From Saturnia japonica (lineage: Eukaryota > Arthropoda > Insecta > Lepidoptera > Saturniidae), in contig CM065309.1 in the NCBI GenBank assembly GCA_033032175.1, forward strand, positions 13,578,001 to 13,642,000: 64,000 nt of DNA, read 5' to 3'. A model generated the notes under the pieces. That model was given only the letters and a program-made list of their open reading frames with translations, had not been told where the DNA came from and did no database searches. Below, piece after piece: positions 13,028-23,519 of this stretch (within the stretch, counting starts at the first letter, position 1; each line of letters begins with the position of its first letter). A program made the position numbers and the translations under genes.

Positions 13028-13124
13028 TCGTAGTAATACTTGTTAGTATACAAAATGCTTTATGACAAATCCAATGGGCGGTATATATGACGTTTGCATA
13101 TAATTGCATACTCTGTCACTGATG

Positions 13125-13305
13125 TAATGAGCTACCCTCAAGCTGAAAATCTGGCGCAAAGCAACTATAGATGTGTTCCGGCAGCTGTACTTGAAAGTCA
13201 GCCCTCCCACTAGGCTTAAAGTGTTCCACCACCACCCATCACCTCGAGAAACATAGTCACTTAAAATCAGGTGAGATTTTGACCAAAAAGCTAAACCTGT
13301 AACGA
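13125..13305 (+). mobile_element. SINE type 1, 3' part only
   Basis: 'agctaccctcaagctgaaaa', 'gatgtgttccggcagctg' and 'tagtcacttaaaatcaggtg' match the second half of 50885-51215. The tRNA-like head is absent (5' truncated). Confidence 0.65.
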
Positions 13306-13357
13306 GTAAAAAAATAGTATTAAATGTGCAATATTAATGCATTCCTAATTAAAAGCT

Positions 13358-13594
13358 ATGTTCAATATAACTTCGAAAAACATACAGCGCAGGAGAACGA
13401 TACAAATACCTCTCTTACATTGTTCTGTGGTACAAATGATGCGAGAGGGACCTTGTACGGTTTCATATCCCTCTCGACAAGACGAAAACGGATGTTATTT
13501 TAACATTATCAAGTATATGATTAATGATGATTTCGTAATTAGTGTATTGAAACAAGATGAACGTGAGAATAATAATAGTAAAGCGCAATGGTAA
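13358..13594 (+). other. Unrecognised ORF ending at a strong splice-donor sequence
   Basis: A 78-codon ATG-started frame ends AAG CGC AAT GG|TAAGTG, so a consensus donor (ATG|GTAAGT) overlaps the stop. It holds a perfect 9-bp inverted repeat (cgagaggga / tccctctcg, about 13442-13450 and 13468-13476) and two Cys. No family is recognised. It could be a chance ORF, a TE piece or an isolated exon. Confidence 0.2.
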
Positions 13595-14924
13595 GTGCAG
13601 GTTAAACTTTTTATGGGTCGTAATCATACGTAATATCGCAGCCGTTCGCTTCTCTTGATTAACTAGTGTTTCGAGGACCTACATTCATCTATAAATTATA
13701 GGTTAAATAATTACAGTTACGAATTATCACAGATTTAGAGAAATCAGTGTTTCATGAAATCTTAAATTGTCTGTGTTAAATTAAGGACTAACTAACCCAC
13801 ACAAGATGCTACATATTAACATTGAAATATTATAATTCTGACTTGAGCGTTTCTCATAATAACGTCAAAAGTGTATCTTATACGGATAGGCATATGCGGA
13901 TTTCATTTGTGTTTAATTTTTGTGAAATATTTTTAACATTTGTAGATTGGTATGTTTTTTTTCATATTTATAGATAAATAGATTCATAAAATATATTTAA
14001 TTTTAAATAATTACTTTATATGTTCTTTATTAACTACATTATGTTTAAGACTTTATAAGAAACCATTATAAAATTTGGGGGTTATAGCTAACTATAGTAC
14101 GTATCTAATTGTACATAGCGTTATTTAATATCTTTTTTATTTAAAACTTGGAAATAATATCGGAAAATTCCATAATCCTACTTGTTTAAGTAATAAACAA
14201 CTGTAAAAATAACCTAATGTAACAGATTCATGTAGGCATGGTTACTACACTCGATAATATTAAAATGAGTAACAATTGATAGATTCCCACATAATCGTAG
14301 CGTTTGGAACATTCGCTAGATTGGAATGTGAGCATCCTCAGAGTCAAAGGTCACAGCGAGGTTGAGCGGAACGTAATGTACAGTGGAAGGTACTTACTTG
14401 CCGTTTACAATACAATAACATCATCGCAATTAAGTAAAAGGTAAATTGCGGAACATAAACGAATTCTGCTCGTGTGAATTGTTCAAACTGCGAAGGGATT
14501 TATATACTTATATTCTTTAATTTGTTTTTATATCTATAGCAAAACAACAAAAAATTATTTAATTTATTTATACCTTTGTATCTTATTTAATAAATTATCC
14601 TACCTGTTTGGAAAACATACCAGTCATCGAGAAGAGCCGGTAAGAAACTCGATTGGGTTTATCTTTAATTTTTTACCGAGTAAATAATGTTTCCAGTTTA
14701 TAATTATATTTTTTAGTGGATCTACAGACAGGGAGTCATTTTTAGACATTATTGTCATTCCTCTAATGATACACACTTTATTAAATCGGCAAACAACCGG
14801 CATGGTCATTTAACTTATTCTTCGGCAAATCGTTTAAGTGCTTAGGAACCTTACACTATTTAGTAAAAAACTTTTTTGTGTACACACACAAAACATTCAT
14901 ATTCTATATTAATAAATCTGTAGT
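13595..14924. other. Intergenic, no gene seen
   Basis: AT-rich, about 1.3 kb. The 61-codon minus-strand ORF at 14624-14809 has no recognisable features. Confidence 0.45.
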
Positions 14925-15378
14925 TCTGTCTGTACATGTAATTTTTTTCTAAATTTCATATTTGAACGATACAATCACGAATGTGCCATGAAATTTTTTT
15001 GTCAGTCTAGATTTAAATCAAAAACGGTTGAACCAATTTATATGAAATTTTGTAAACGGGAAGCGTAAGTCATTCTATGAATATGGGCTATGAGATTTTT
15101 TAATAGCACCTTAAGAAATCGTTAAATAATCCAAAAATGTAATAATTCCTAAATTCTCAACCGATTTTGTTAAAATTTTGTATACTTACAAGATGTATAT
15201 GTCATTCCATGATTGTATAGGATATAAGAAACGTCAACAATAATTTCAGAAAAATGTTTAAAAAAAAACAATTATAATAACCCTCAATCAATTTTGATGA
15301 AATTATACACGGTACATTTCATTCCCATAAGCTATATGAATTGTTGAATGCGGAGCCGTGGGCACACCGCTAGTTGAC
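14925..15378 (+). repeat. C-type dispersed repeat (LINE-like tail)
   Basis: The body 'aaaacggttgaaccaattta' and 'attttgtaaacgggaag' and the tail 'gccgtgggcacaccgctagt' match 1-292. It contains an internal partial repeat of the 'ctcaaccgattttg' segment. Confidence 0.65.
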
Positions 15379-16025
15379 AATAAATTAAAGATGGAACAAT
15401 ATTTGATCACATAGCCGAGCCGCACCCTTTTGGCTCCCTTAAATATCAAAAATGTAAGTGAATTTGGCATGTATGCCATCCGTGGGAGTAGAGGTTTTAA
15501 TAATGGGTGAAGTGCTTACATGTCGTGGTTCTGATTGCTAAGTCTGCAGACAATATCAGAAAACTTTCGCGTACTGGTAATTGTCCAAAATGAGTCTTGA
15601 ACATTCACTACTTATTTGCCAGTATAAAGATATAATCGCCTAAGTATGCCATAAAGTAGTTACTACGAAAATAATATAAATCTTGATAAAAACCTTCTGT
15701 TTAAAGTTACCCGCTCAACAATCGACTTCGGTAGGAAGTTAGACCTCTACTCTCAGTGGAGATCATTCCATTGTGAGTTGACCCTAGACGTGTTCTGTCG
15801 CAATAAGCAACTACAGTATTGTTATATCATCCTCAGTCTCGATGCGTTCATTGTTTCACTTAATACATTTCAAACATAGTACTCTTGATAGCGACATATC
15901 CGTTTCTTTATTTCTCCTTTTAGAATTAAATAATGTATAAAAATTCAAAATGTAGTGTTAATGGATGAAATATATGTGGATTATAATTTATTATTATAAG
16001 ATATAATAATTATGCTCATTATATA
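15379..16025. other. Intergenic, no gene seen
   Basis: Mixed composition, nothing assigned. Around 15720-15790 there is a moderately GC-rich patch. Confidence 0.4.
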
Positions 16026-16027
16026 AA

Positions 16028-16105
16028 TATTAGTTATATGCGGGAATCGAACCCACGACCTCTCGGCTCACTACCACTGCTCAACGAGCAACTGAATTTA
16101 GAAAG
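16028..16105 (-). mobile_element. tRNA-like SINE head
   Basis: On the minus strand, A-box-like 'tgagcagtggtagtgagc' and B-box-like 'gtgggttcgattcccgc' are spaced as in a tRNA. No foldable acceptor stem is visible, so this is read as a SINE head rather than a tRNA gene. Confidence 0.5.
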
Positions 16106-16296
16106 AAAGGAGATTTTATTAATTATATTAATTCCAAGAACATTGATGTCGAGAAATGGATGTTGATATAGATATAATTATAAGGGACTGGATAAACTCA
16201 AACACTGTTTGACCTATCACCATGAAAGATGGTAAGCTCTAAATGTCTCTGAATTCTGTCTGTACAAGTATATAGCAAAATTTCAAGATTGACATC

Positions 16297-17883
16297 TCCC
16301 TGTCCCCAGTCACGTCTGAGGAGGTTCTTTCCATTATAAAAAGCCTTAAGCTCAGAAAAGCACCAGGTCCCGACGGGATCAGGAATGAAGTACTTAGGCT
16401 TCTTCCTGATCGCCTCATAGCTCTATTGGCCTGCATCTTCAATGTAGCCATAGTCCACTGCCATTTTCCAGCCGCCTGGAAAAAGGCAATAGTCATAGGT
16501 ATCCGTAAGCCCGGCAAGAGCGCGTCGCTTCCCGACAGCTATCGCCCGATCAGTCTCCTAAATACGTTAGGGAAAATTTACGAGCGGATCCTTCTGAACC
16601 GTCTCAAGCCAATAATAGAGGAGAAAGACCTCTATCCGCCTGAGCAATTCGGTTTCCGTGCTAGATATTCTTGCACTCATCAAGTGCACCGCCTCACGGA
16701 GCACGTTGCATTTAATTTTGCTGAACTTTATAAACCCCGCCGTACACTTGCGGTCTTTTTCGACGTGGCCAAGGCCTTTGATAAGGTCTGGCACGAGGGA
16801 TTGATTTACAAGTTGTACCGCTTTGAAGTCCCCGATAGGCTAATTAAAATAATTCGCGACTATTTAACAGATCGCACCTTCCGCTATAGAGTGGAAGGTG
16901 AATTGTCCACGCCCCGTCCAATACGCTCAGGCGTTCCCAAGGTTCGATCCTGGCTCCTAGCCTATTTAACCTGTACGTCAGTGACCTACCTCGACTCCCG
17001 GAGGTCGAGGTAGGGCTATACGCTGACGATACAGTCTTATATGCCTCAGATAGGAATAGATCCCACCTCAGACACAAAGTCCAACGCTCCGTGACCACTC
17101 TCGGGAAGTGGTTTAACGAGTGGCGTATAGCCGTTAATCCCTCGAAGAGCGCCGCGATGCTCTTCGATGCGGATTCGTCACAGATACCGTGGAAGCTTAA
17201 ACCTGTTAAGCTCTACGATAATCCGATTCCGTATGTAAGAGAGACCAAATATCTAGGGGTAACCCTAGATAGTAGGCTCTCCTTTAGACCCCACATCCGT
17301 AAGGTTAGGAACAGGGCCGCGTGGGTCCTGGGCCGGTTGCATCCTCTGTTGTGTTCGGTGAGTTAAATGTCCACGCGACATAAGCTCACGCTCTACAAGA
17401 CGTGTATTCGACCAATTTTGACATACAGTTGCGCCGTGTTCGCACATATGTCCGAGTCGAGTTTCAAACGGTTACAATCGATACAGAATAGGTTCCTCTA
17501 TCGTCTCACCGGGGCCCCGTGGTATGTTCGAAGCGTAGATCTCCATAGAAATATGGAGCTTCCTTCGATACATGCCTACGTTAAACAGCTCTCCCGTTCG
17601 TATTTCGACACCGCGTCGAACCACGCGAATCCGTTAATAAAAACAGCCGCCACTTATGTTCCGGCACCCACGGACATCCGGTGCAAACGCCGGCCGCGCA
17701 ATATTTTTATTGATCCCGACGATCACATCGAAAATTCGAATAAATATTACACATCCGTCTCTCCAAACAGAGCGTGCCAGCGCCCACGCCCGCGTAACCA
17801 CCGTTCTCTCCGCAGAGGGCGGGCGGTCAATTTCGCTCCAGCACACCCGTCACGTCCACCCTCTCTAGCGGTAACCCAAGCCT
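16297..17883 (+). pseudogene. Jockey-type reverse transcriptase ORF2 fragment (broken)
   Basis: RT motifs in order: APGPDGIRNEV; SYRPISLLNTLGKIYERILL; QFGFRARYSCTHQVHRL; the first catalytic motif FFDVAKAFDKVWHEGL; then, after a frameshift, LYADDTVLY with YADD at 17019-17030; then FNEWRIAVNPSKS and a C-terminal region. Lesions: one C is missing in the run at 16936-16938, which shifts the frame inside the conserved GVPQG-type motif, and a TAA nonsense codon stands at 17364-17366 where copy 2 has AAA. The N-terminal endonuclease and ORF1 are absent. Confidence 0.9.
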
Positions 17884-18381
17884 AGGTCCGTTCCTCGGTG
17901 TGAAACCCTTGGGTCAGGCAACCGCCCGCGCGATACAAGTGACACTGTACGTGCATCACTTAGCTACCTACATACAACACTACACACGTATGAACATACA
18001 CCACACCACACAGGTACATAGGTTCTGTGAGGGACCTTTTTTTTCTTTTTTACGCTAGTTAGTTAGCGCTAGTTAGTGTAGAAACATTCCGATTACTGAA
18101 TACACATACGCACGGTTCCTTCCTTCCTCCCAGGAGAAAGGGAACGTGCCTATGTGTATATTTAGTTAGCTCGAATCGTAGGTGTAGGGATTCGAATAGA
18201 TCGCGACCTATTTGCGAACGCGACGACCGTCCGAGCCGAGGTCCGGCCACTTTGGCACCCTCGTGCGAGTCGTCCACAAAACTTTCGCGGCTGAGTGCCC
18301 TCTGCGCTCGCCCCCAAGTCCGGTGAAGCTGTAAAAGCCGCAGCGGCTTTAGGGCCCCTAAGACTAACAGTGTAGTCAGTT

Positions 18382-18458
<77 letters not shown>
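16297..18458 (+). mobile_element. Jockey-clade LINE, copy 1, 5' truncated, very young
   Basis: A 9-bp target-site duplication, attgacatc, lies at 16288-16296 and 18458-18466. A pure 76-nt poly(A) tail runs 18383-18458. The element holds most of the reverse transcriptase, the C-terminal domain and a 3' UTR of about 500 bp ending in a stem-loop (aaagccg cag cggcttt). It is nearly identical to copy 2 (52992-55146, -), which begins about 34 bp further 5'. Confidence 0.93.
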
Positions 18459-18462
<4 letters not shown>

Positions 18463-18466
18463 CATC

Positions 18467-19835
18467 GATGATATAGAACACTAAACGAATAAGGCAAAGA
18501 AACAGACGTCTGGATTTACCGTTAACAATGGATTGATCGATTTTATGGACATTTTGTACATGGGACTTATATGTGTTGACAGTTGTATCAATTGGTACAT
18601 ACATAACTTAAAAATATCATATTTAAATGTAAATACAAGATTCTTCATAAATGTATAACATTGATCAGTAATATATCACATAAAACATTTTCATAATTCT
18701 CTTTATGAATTTAGAGTAAAATATTCCTGAAGTATTATACAAAATTACTGTAATATTTTTTTCTTTATCATTAACCAATACAACGCAATGCATTGGCATT
18801 AAATTACGCGAAAGGTGTGCCTTTACTGTAATACTTTGCAATCATATCTATGCATACTTAAAAACACAGTGCGTATTATATAATTACTATTGTGCTTGCA
18901 TAAGTATGTCATTTGAATTCGTCGACTATCTTCAAAAAATATTTTCAATGACTTGTAACAGTAAACTAACACAGAATAGATTTGCTATTATTATTTTATA
19001 TGATAATAATAAAAGAGCCATATTTTGTTTAAATAAGTAAAAGAATTAAAACTAATAATAAACAAAAAGAGAATACAAGTGTTTAAATTTATTTCGTTAC
19101 AATGGAATGTCAAAAGATTTCAACGCGTTCTTGTAAATATTAGGTACGCACAATTTTTATCGCTTTGCATTTCTCCACACAAATTTATCGAATTAAAATA
19201 ACAGCAGTTATTTAGTTATTTATTCATTGTTAATTTATATTTATTTCATAGGTCAAAGATTTAAATTAAGATATTGTTTCCATTTTAATAATTTTTTTAC
19301 GCAATAGAAAATACATTTGCGAAACAACAGTTGTCATTTATAACAAAACATAATTTTGGTAACTGTAGTAATACGTGAAATGGATAATAAATGCATTATG
19401 ATCATTATTATTATTATTATTATTAGTATATTTATAATATCAATATTATTGCATACATATGCTTAGGCTAACGCTTAGATATTAGAAAAATTATTTGAAC
19501 GATGTAATTAATTCATTAAGCATTATTAATTAAAGTGCATAAAAATAATATAAACAATCATAAGTGGCTATTAAATTATATAAATGATATATAACAAGAA
19601 ATAGAAATCAAAGAACATCACTTATGTAATGGTATAGTCATCATAAAAGATGTTTGAATAGATATAGGTATAATACAGGCATCATGAACGAAATGATACA
19701 TGAATGTAGTTTGCGACAGAACATACTGTTGCGTCTTAAACGGTCTCCCATTAAACTTGTTTGATTGCAAACCGGTGATAATCTGCATAGACATAGTGAT
19801 CGTTACGCAACGATATATTTGTTACCTTTGAACAG
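18467..19835. other. Intergenic, no gene seen
   Basis: AT-rich, about 1.4 kb, with an (ATT)n microsatellite at 19404-19425. No repeat family is recognised. Confidence 0.5.
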
Positions 19836-20395
19836 GGAAGGTAAAAAACCGACCAAGTGCAAGTCGGACTCGCGCACCGAAGGTTCCATAGTTGTACAGC
19901 CACATTCACCTAAATAATTGGGAAGAAAGCACTGAACAATTCTAAAGAAAAGATAAACTCTATTCAGGGACAAACTTAATTTGCCGTTGGAAAACACTTG
20001 CCCCAATATATACCGCGGTCAGTTTACCAAATGCAAAAAAAGTTTGTACTCCCAAAAAAATTTTTGTGATGTAACAATTAATTTACAGATTTCGGATTTT
20101 TAAGATATTGCATCTTGCCAAATTTCATGATTCTAGGTTAACTCGAATTACCCTATAGGTTTTTATTCCCTTTGCGATTATTAAAATATGCAGTATAAAC
20201 AGCCGTATCTTTTGATTAAATTAGAAGTTTGATGTTTTCACAGTTCCAGGGTATTGCAGACCTGAGTATTTGATATTAATTTCAAAATGGCATCTCCACG
20301 CGCTTTTGAGAAAAAGGGTCTTGACAGACAAACGGACAACGTAGTGATCCTATAAGGGTTCTTTTTTCTTTTGAGGTATGGAAAAATATTATTAT
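19836..20395 (+). repeat. Dispersed repeat with 'aagtcggactcgcgca' end
   Basis: Starts 'aaaaaaccgaccaagtgcaa' and 'gtcggactcgcgcaccgaag' and ends near 'gatcctataagggttctttt'. These end phrases recur in many lepidopteran genomes as the borders of one dispersed element. There is only one copy here. The class is uncertain. Confidence 0.5.
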
Positions 20396-22461
20396 AAAAG
20401 TTTTAAAAATGTTATCGCTTAACATACGAGTAAAGTTTCCATTTTACGCATTAATTTCACTTAAGCCTAAACTCAAACGAACGAACCTGCAGTGTGTAAG
20501 TTAATAGTTAAAATATGTAAAAATTCATACAAAATGAAATTGAGATAAGTGAAATTCGTCATTATAGTAATCGATTTTAAAATAAATAAAACCTTTTTAT
20601 GTATGATAAAATTTTAGATGCACGCACCCTCACGATGTTGATTTAAAAGACATTTTACATAAAATTACTAAAGAACTAAACAAATTAGTTAATCATACAA
20701 TGCGGAATTAAAGAAATGTCGAAAATCAACATTCACGCTTCTTGTATGGAATAATCAATTTATTCTTAACACAATACAATGTTTCTCAATTTTTGAAGAT
20801 TAGTTACAATCATAGATGTTTATACTAAATCTATGGATACAATATTTTGTTGTAAGAATGTTGTAATTGACGTTATTTATAAAATAGAAAGATTTTTTTA
20901 TTATTTTAAAGCATAAATTTAATTATTGAGATTTTTTTGTAAACTCGGTTATAACTTTCCAATATATTTTTTTTATTTACCCTGTACGTTTATTGTGTTG
21001 GTAGTTATTGCTTACATGATTTTCTATAGTGCACTCAAAACAATACACCCCTACTGTCTTTTTGTGGATCCATTACACGATGACATAAGTTCACAACAAT
21101 GGTACTTTCAGATTTAATAAGTCAATATGAACAAAAACATGTAATAAATGACTAGCGAGCTTCGACAATACGAAGCTTGAAAGCTGTTTGGTCATCGAAC
21201 AATTTACTATGCTCCCTAATATAGGCACATTATTGCGGTTTATTTTTCTTTTTATATGAATAGGTAATTTATTTTTCGATTGTCAATTGTATTTTGTATA
21301 AATTAAATCAAAAATACGTTATTCAGTTTAGGCACTAAGAAAGAATTTCAGTACGATTTAATACAATGTTGCTGCTAAAAACTCTGAATGAAAATTAATT
21401 AAAATCCATTGAATTGTTTTTTTGTTGCTGAGTTTTTTAATTGATTTGCGTAAGTTTCGGTCATAGTGGATTTCTACTTCCTGACAAATTCGTATAGTAT
21501 ATCTTTTTTGGAATTATTTTATAGTAAGCTAACGAAGATATTATGTGTTTTTAAAACTACTTTACGCTATTAAATATTTAAAACTAGCTAAAAATTCAAA
21601 TTTATTTCTTGAAATGCTTGTTTGCTGAAATACCTACTATAGTTTTCAACTTTACTTCAGTATCGTTTATTGCTAAATGCCACTTTCTTTTTAAAAACCA
21701 TATAAAATTTATTTACAAGATTAGGTCATTAGAAATTTTGTTGCAAAAACGTGCGAGATAATATCACAGGACGTGTCGTGGTGTCGAGACACCTTAGTGT
21801 CTCTTCGTGACAAGCTGTGTCGTGGATCGTGCTGTAAGTACCACGGTTTGTGAATTCGCACCCAAATTTGCACGTAAATTTCTTCTAACTATTTTTGAAG
21901 AAGGATCTTAAGAGAATTGGGTTAAGTGGCTATTTGGTTTGATTCACGTGGTAGTAACTGTGAGCGTGTAAGCGTGAAAAGTTGAAATTGACAAAATATG
22001 TTAAGTAATCCTGGACAACTTGTATAGACATATTTCATGATTTTGGACAGTTTATGAAGTTTTTTGACAGTTACGTGGTCATGAAGATTTCTAAAAAGCA
22101 ATGAATACATTATTATTATTAATTTAATAACTGGAGTCACTTAGGACTGCATTATTTTTGAGGTTAATTATAAATAGCTATAGGGTCAGTGATCACTTAT
22201 TAACATGTGGACATGGACATTACACCTATTTTCTACTTTATACCATAATAACTTGAATCCCGTGGATGGCATTAATGCCAATAATACAGACATTTTATTT
22301 GACCTTAAGAGTCGAAGGGTTAAAAAATCAAACTGGCTCTACATATTGTAAATATGAAATTAGTTGAAACATTAATAAATGTAACGTAAAAAATAATAGT
22401 TAAAGTTTAGTCTTTAAAAACACTATGGGTAATTAAGTAATTACATGTATTATATAACTTA
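20396..22461. other. Intergenic, no gene seen
   Basis: About 2 kb of AT-rich sequence. It holds one compact perfect hairpin, gagacac-ctta-gtgtctc, at 21786-21803. Confidence 0.45.
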
Positions 22462-22612
22462 CTAGCTGGTCCGCCAGGTGTTGTGGCTGGTCTTTCCGGT
22501 AGGTAATAGTCTTCATAAAATAAATATATTATGTAAATATGAACTCAATCGGTCAAATCATTCAGAAGTTATAGAATCACTAACTGACGCCCACAAGATA
22601 AAAGTAATAAAA
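22462..22612 (+). repeat. Short dispersed repeat
   Basis: 'actagctggtccgccaggtg' and 'aatatgaactcaatcggtca' resemble 25440-25640 ('taagctggctcggcagacat', 'gaatatgagctcaattagtc'). Confidence 0.45.
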
Positions 22613-23340
22613 TAACTGCAGTATAGTTAGGTCATTACCATAACTTAGCGAACACCTTAGCTTATAAAGAGTTTACAAAGTCTATATTTTTAGCTGTATA
22701 CACATTGATTTTTAAAATACGTATAAGTTAAGAATAAGAAACTAACAACATTCTTATATAATCATAGTGTTAAAATTAACACTTGCGCCTTGAAATAAAT
22801 TATGCTAGAAATGTGTGTACTTTCTTATTTGAAACTATGGTGTCGGTCAATATAACACGCATGATGTAACAAAATAAAAAGTATGACTAATGTGCGGGCA
22901 AGACAATAGTTTGTCCGAGATAGCCATCGCTTGCGTCCAATAAATCTCGCTCGTCTCTACGAGTTACAATGAGAACCGCCATAGTGTACGTAATTATTGG
23001 TTTCCAATCAAACTATATATACTATATGTATTCTTGTAAATTGTATTGTAAATTCGTAAAATTAAAATCGATTCTTAATTTATGAATATTGTTTTTGTCA
23101 AGTCCATAATTAGGTATTCGATTTTTTAGTAATTTTCTTAAACTGGATCAACTAAAAATAAATGTAAAAAAATTAAAGTAATATTATTAAATGAAATATG
23201 TTTTATTTTTAATTTAGTTATTTAATTTGAATTTAGAAAAAAAAACATAATGTTATAATAAATTTTGTGTTAGGGTTTTTATTGAATTAAGAATAATTTT
23301 GGAAAATGCCCATAATTAAAATGTAAATTCACTTAACACA
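22613..23340. other. Sequence upstream of the CPAP1 gene, no gene seen
   Basis: AT-rich with a GC-richer patch at 22890-22985. Distal regulatory elements may exist but none can be named. Confidence 0.4.
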
Positions 23341-23476
23341 CTGTTAAGCCTTGCACTGGGGAATTAACTACAGATTACGGGCGGGCGGCAAGCTTTCAGA
23401 TCCCCCTCCAGAACGACGGGCGGGCGGCGTACGCGCTTCCAGTGGCCAGTCCCTTCGCGACGCACTTCGCGACAAC
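23341..23476 (+). promoter_or_regulatory. GC-rich 5' UTR / core promoter candidate of the CPAP1 gene
   Basis: A sharp GC-rich island in AT-rich DNA lies directly before the start codon. It holds an exact 13-bp direct repeat, acgggcgggcggc, at 23377-23389 and 23416-23428, 39 bp apart. No TATA box is visible at a fitting distance. The transcription start is not determined; a TATA-less promoter is an inference. Confidence 0.4.
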
Positions 23477-23519
23477 ATGTCCTCTGTGTGGTTCTTGCTC
23501 ATATTGCTCCCGGTACTGG
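23477..23519 (+). CDS. CPAP1 exon 1: start codon and signal peptide
   Basis: The ATG has an insect-like context (gacaacATGtcc). It is followed by 14 codons ending in a hydrophobic run (VWFLLILLPVL) and then the donor G|GTAAGT. The exon ends in phase 1 and joins in frame to 33337. It is too short to detect as an ORF. It is supported by the signal-peptide character, the strong donor and the correct phase. An alternative short first exon elsewhere in the 10 kb upstream of exon 2 cannot be excluded. Confidence 0.75.

Noticed and set aside
17656..17868. Overlapping 70-codon ORFs on both strands inside the LINE C-terminal region (also 53551-53775)
   Set aside because: These are shadows of the reverse transcriptase ORF in other frames.
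18059..18604. 181-codon minus-strand ORF with a long poly-Phe run
   Set aside because: It is the antisense of the LINE 3' UTR and its 76-nt poly(A) tail. The same false frame appears at 52976-53344 over the other LINE.
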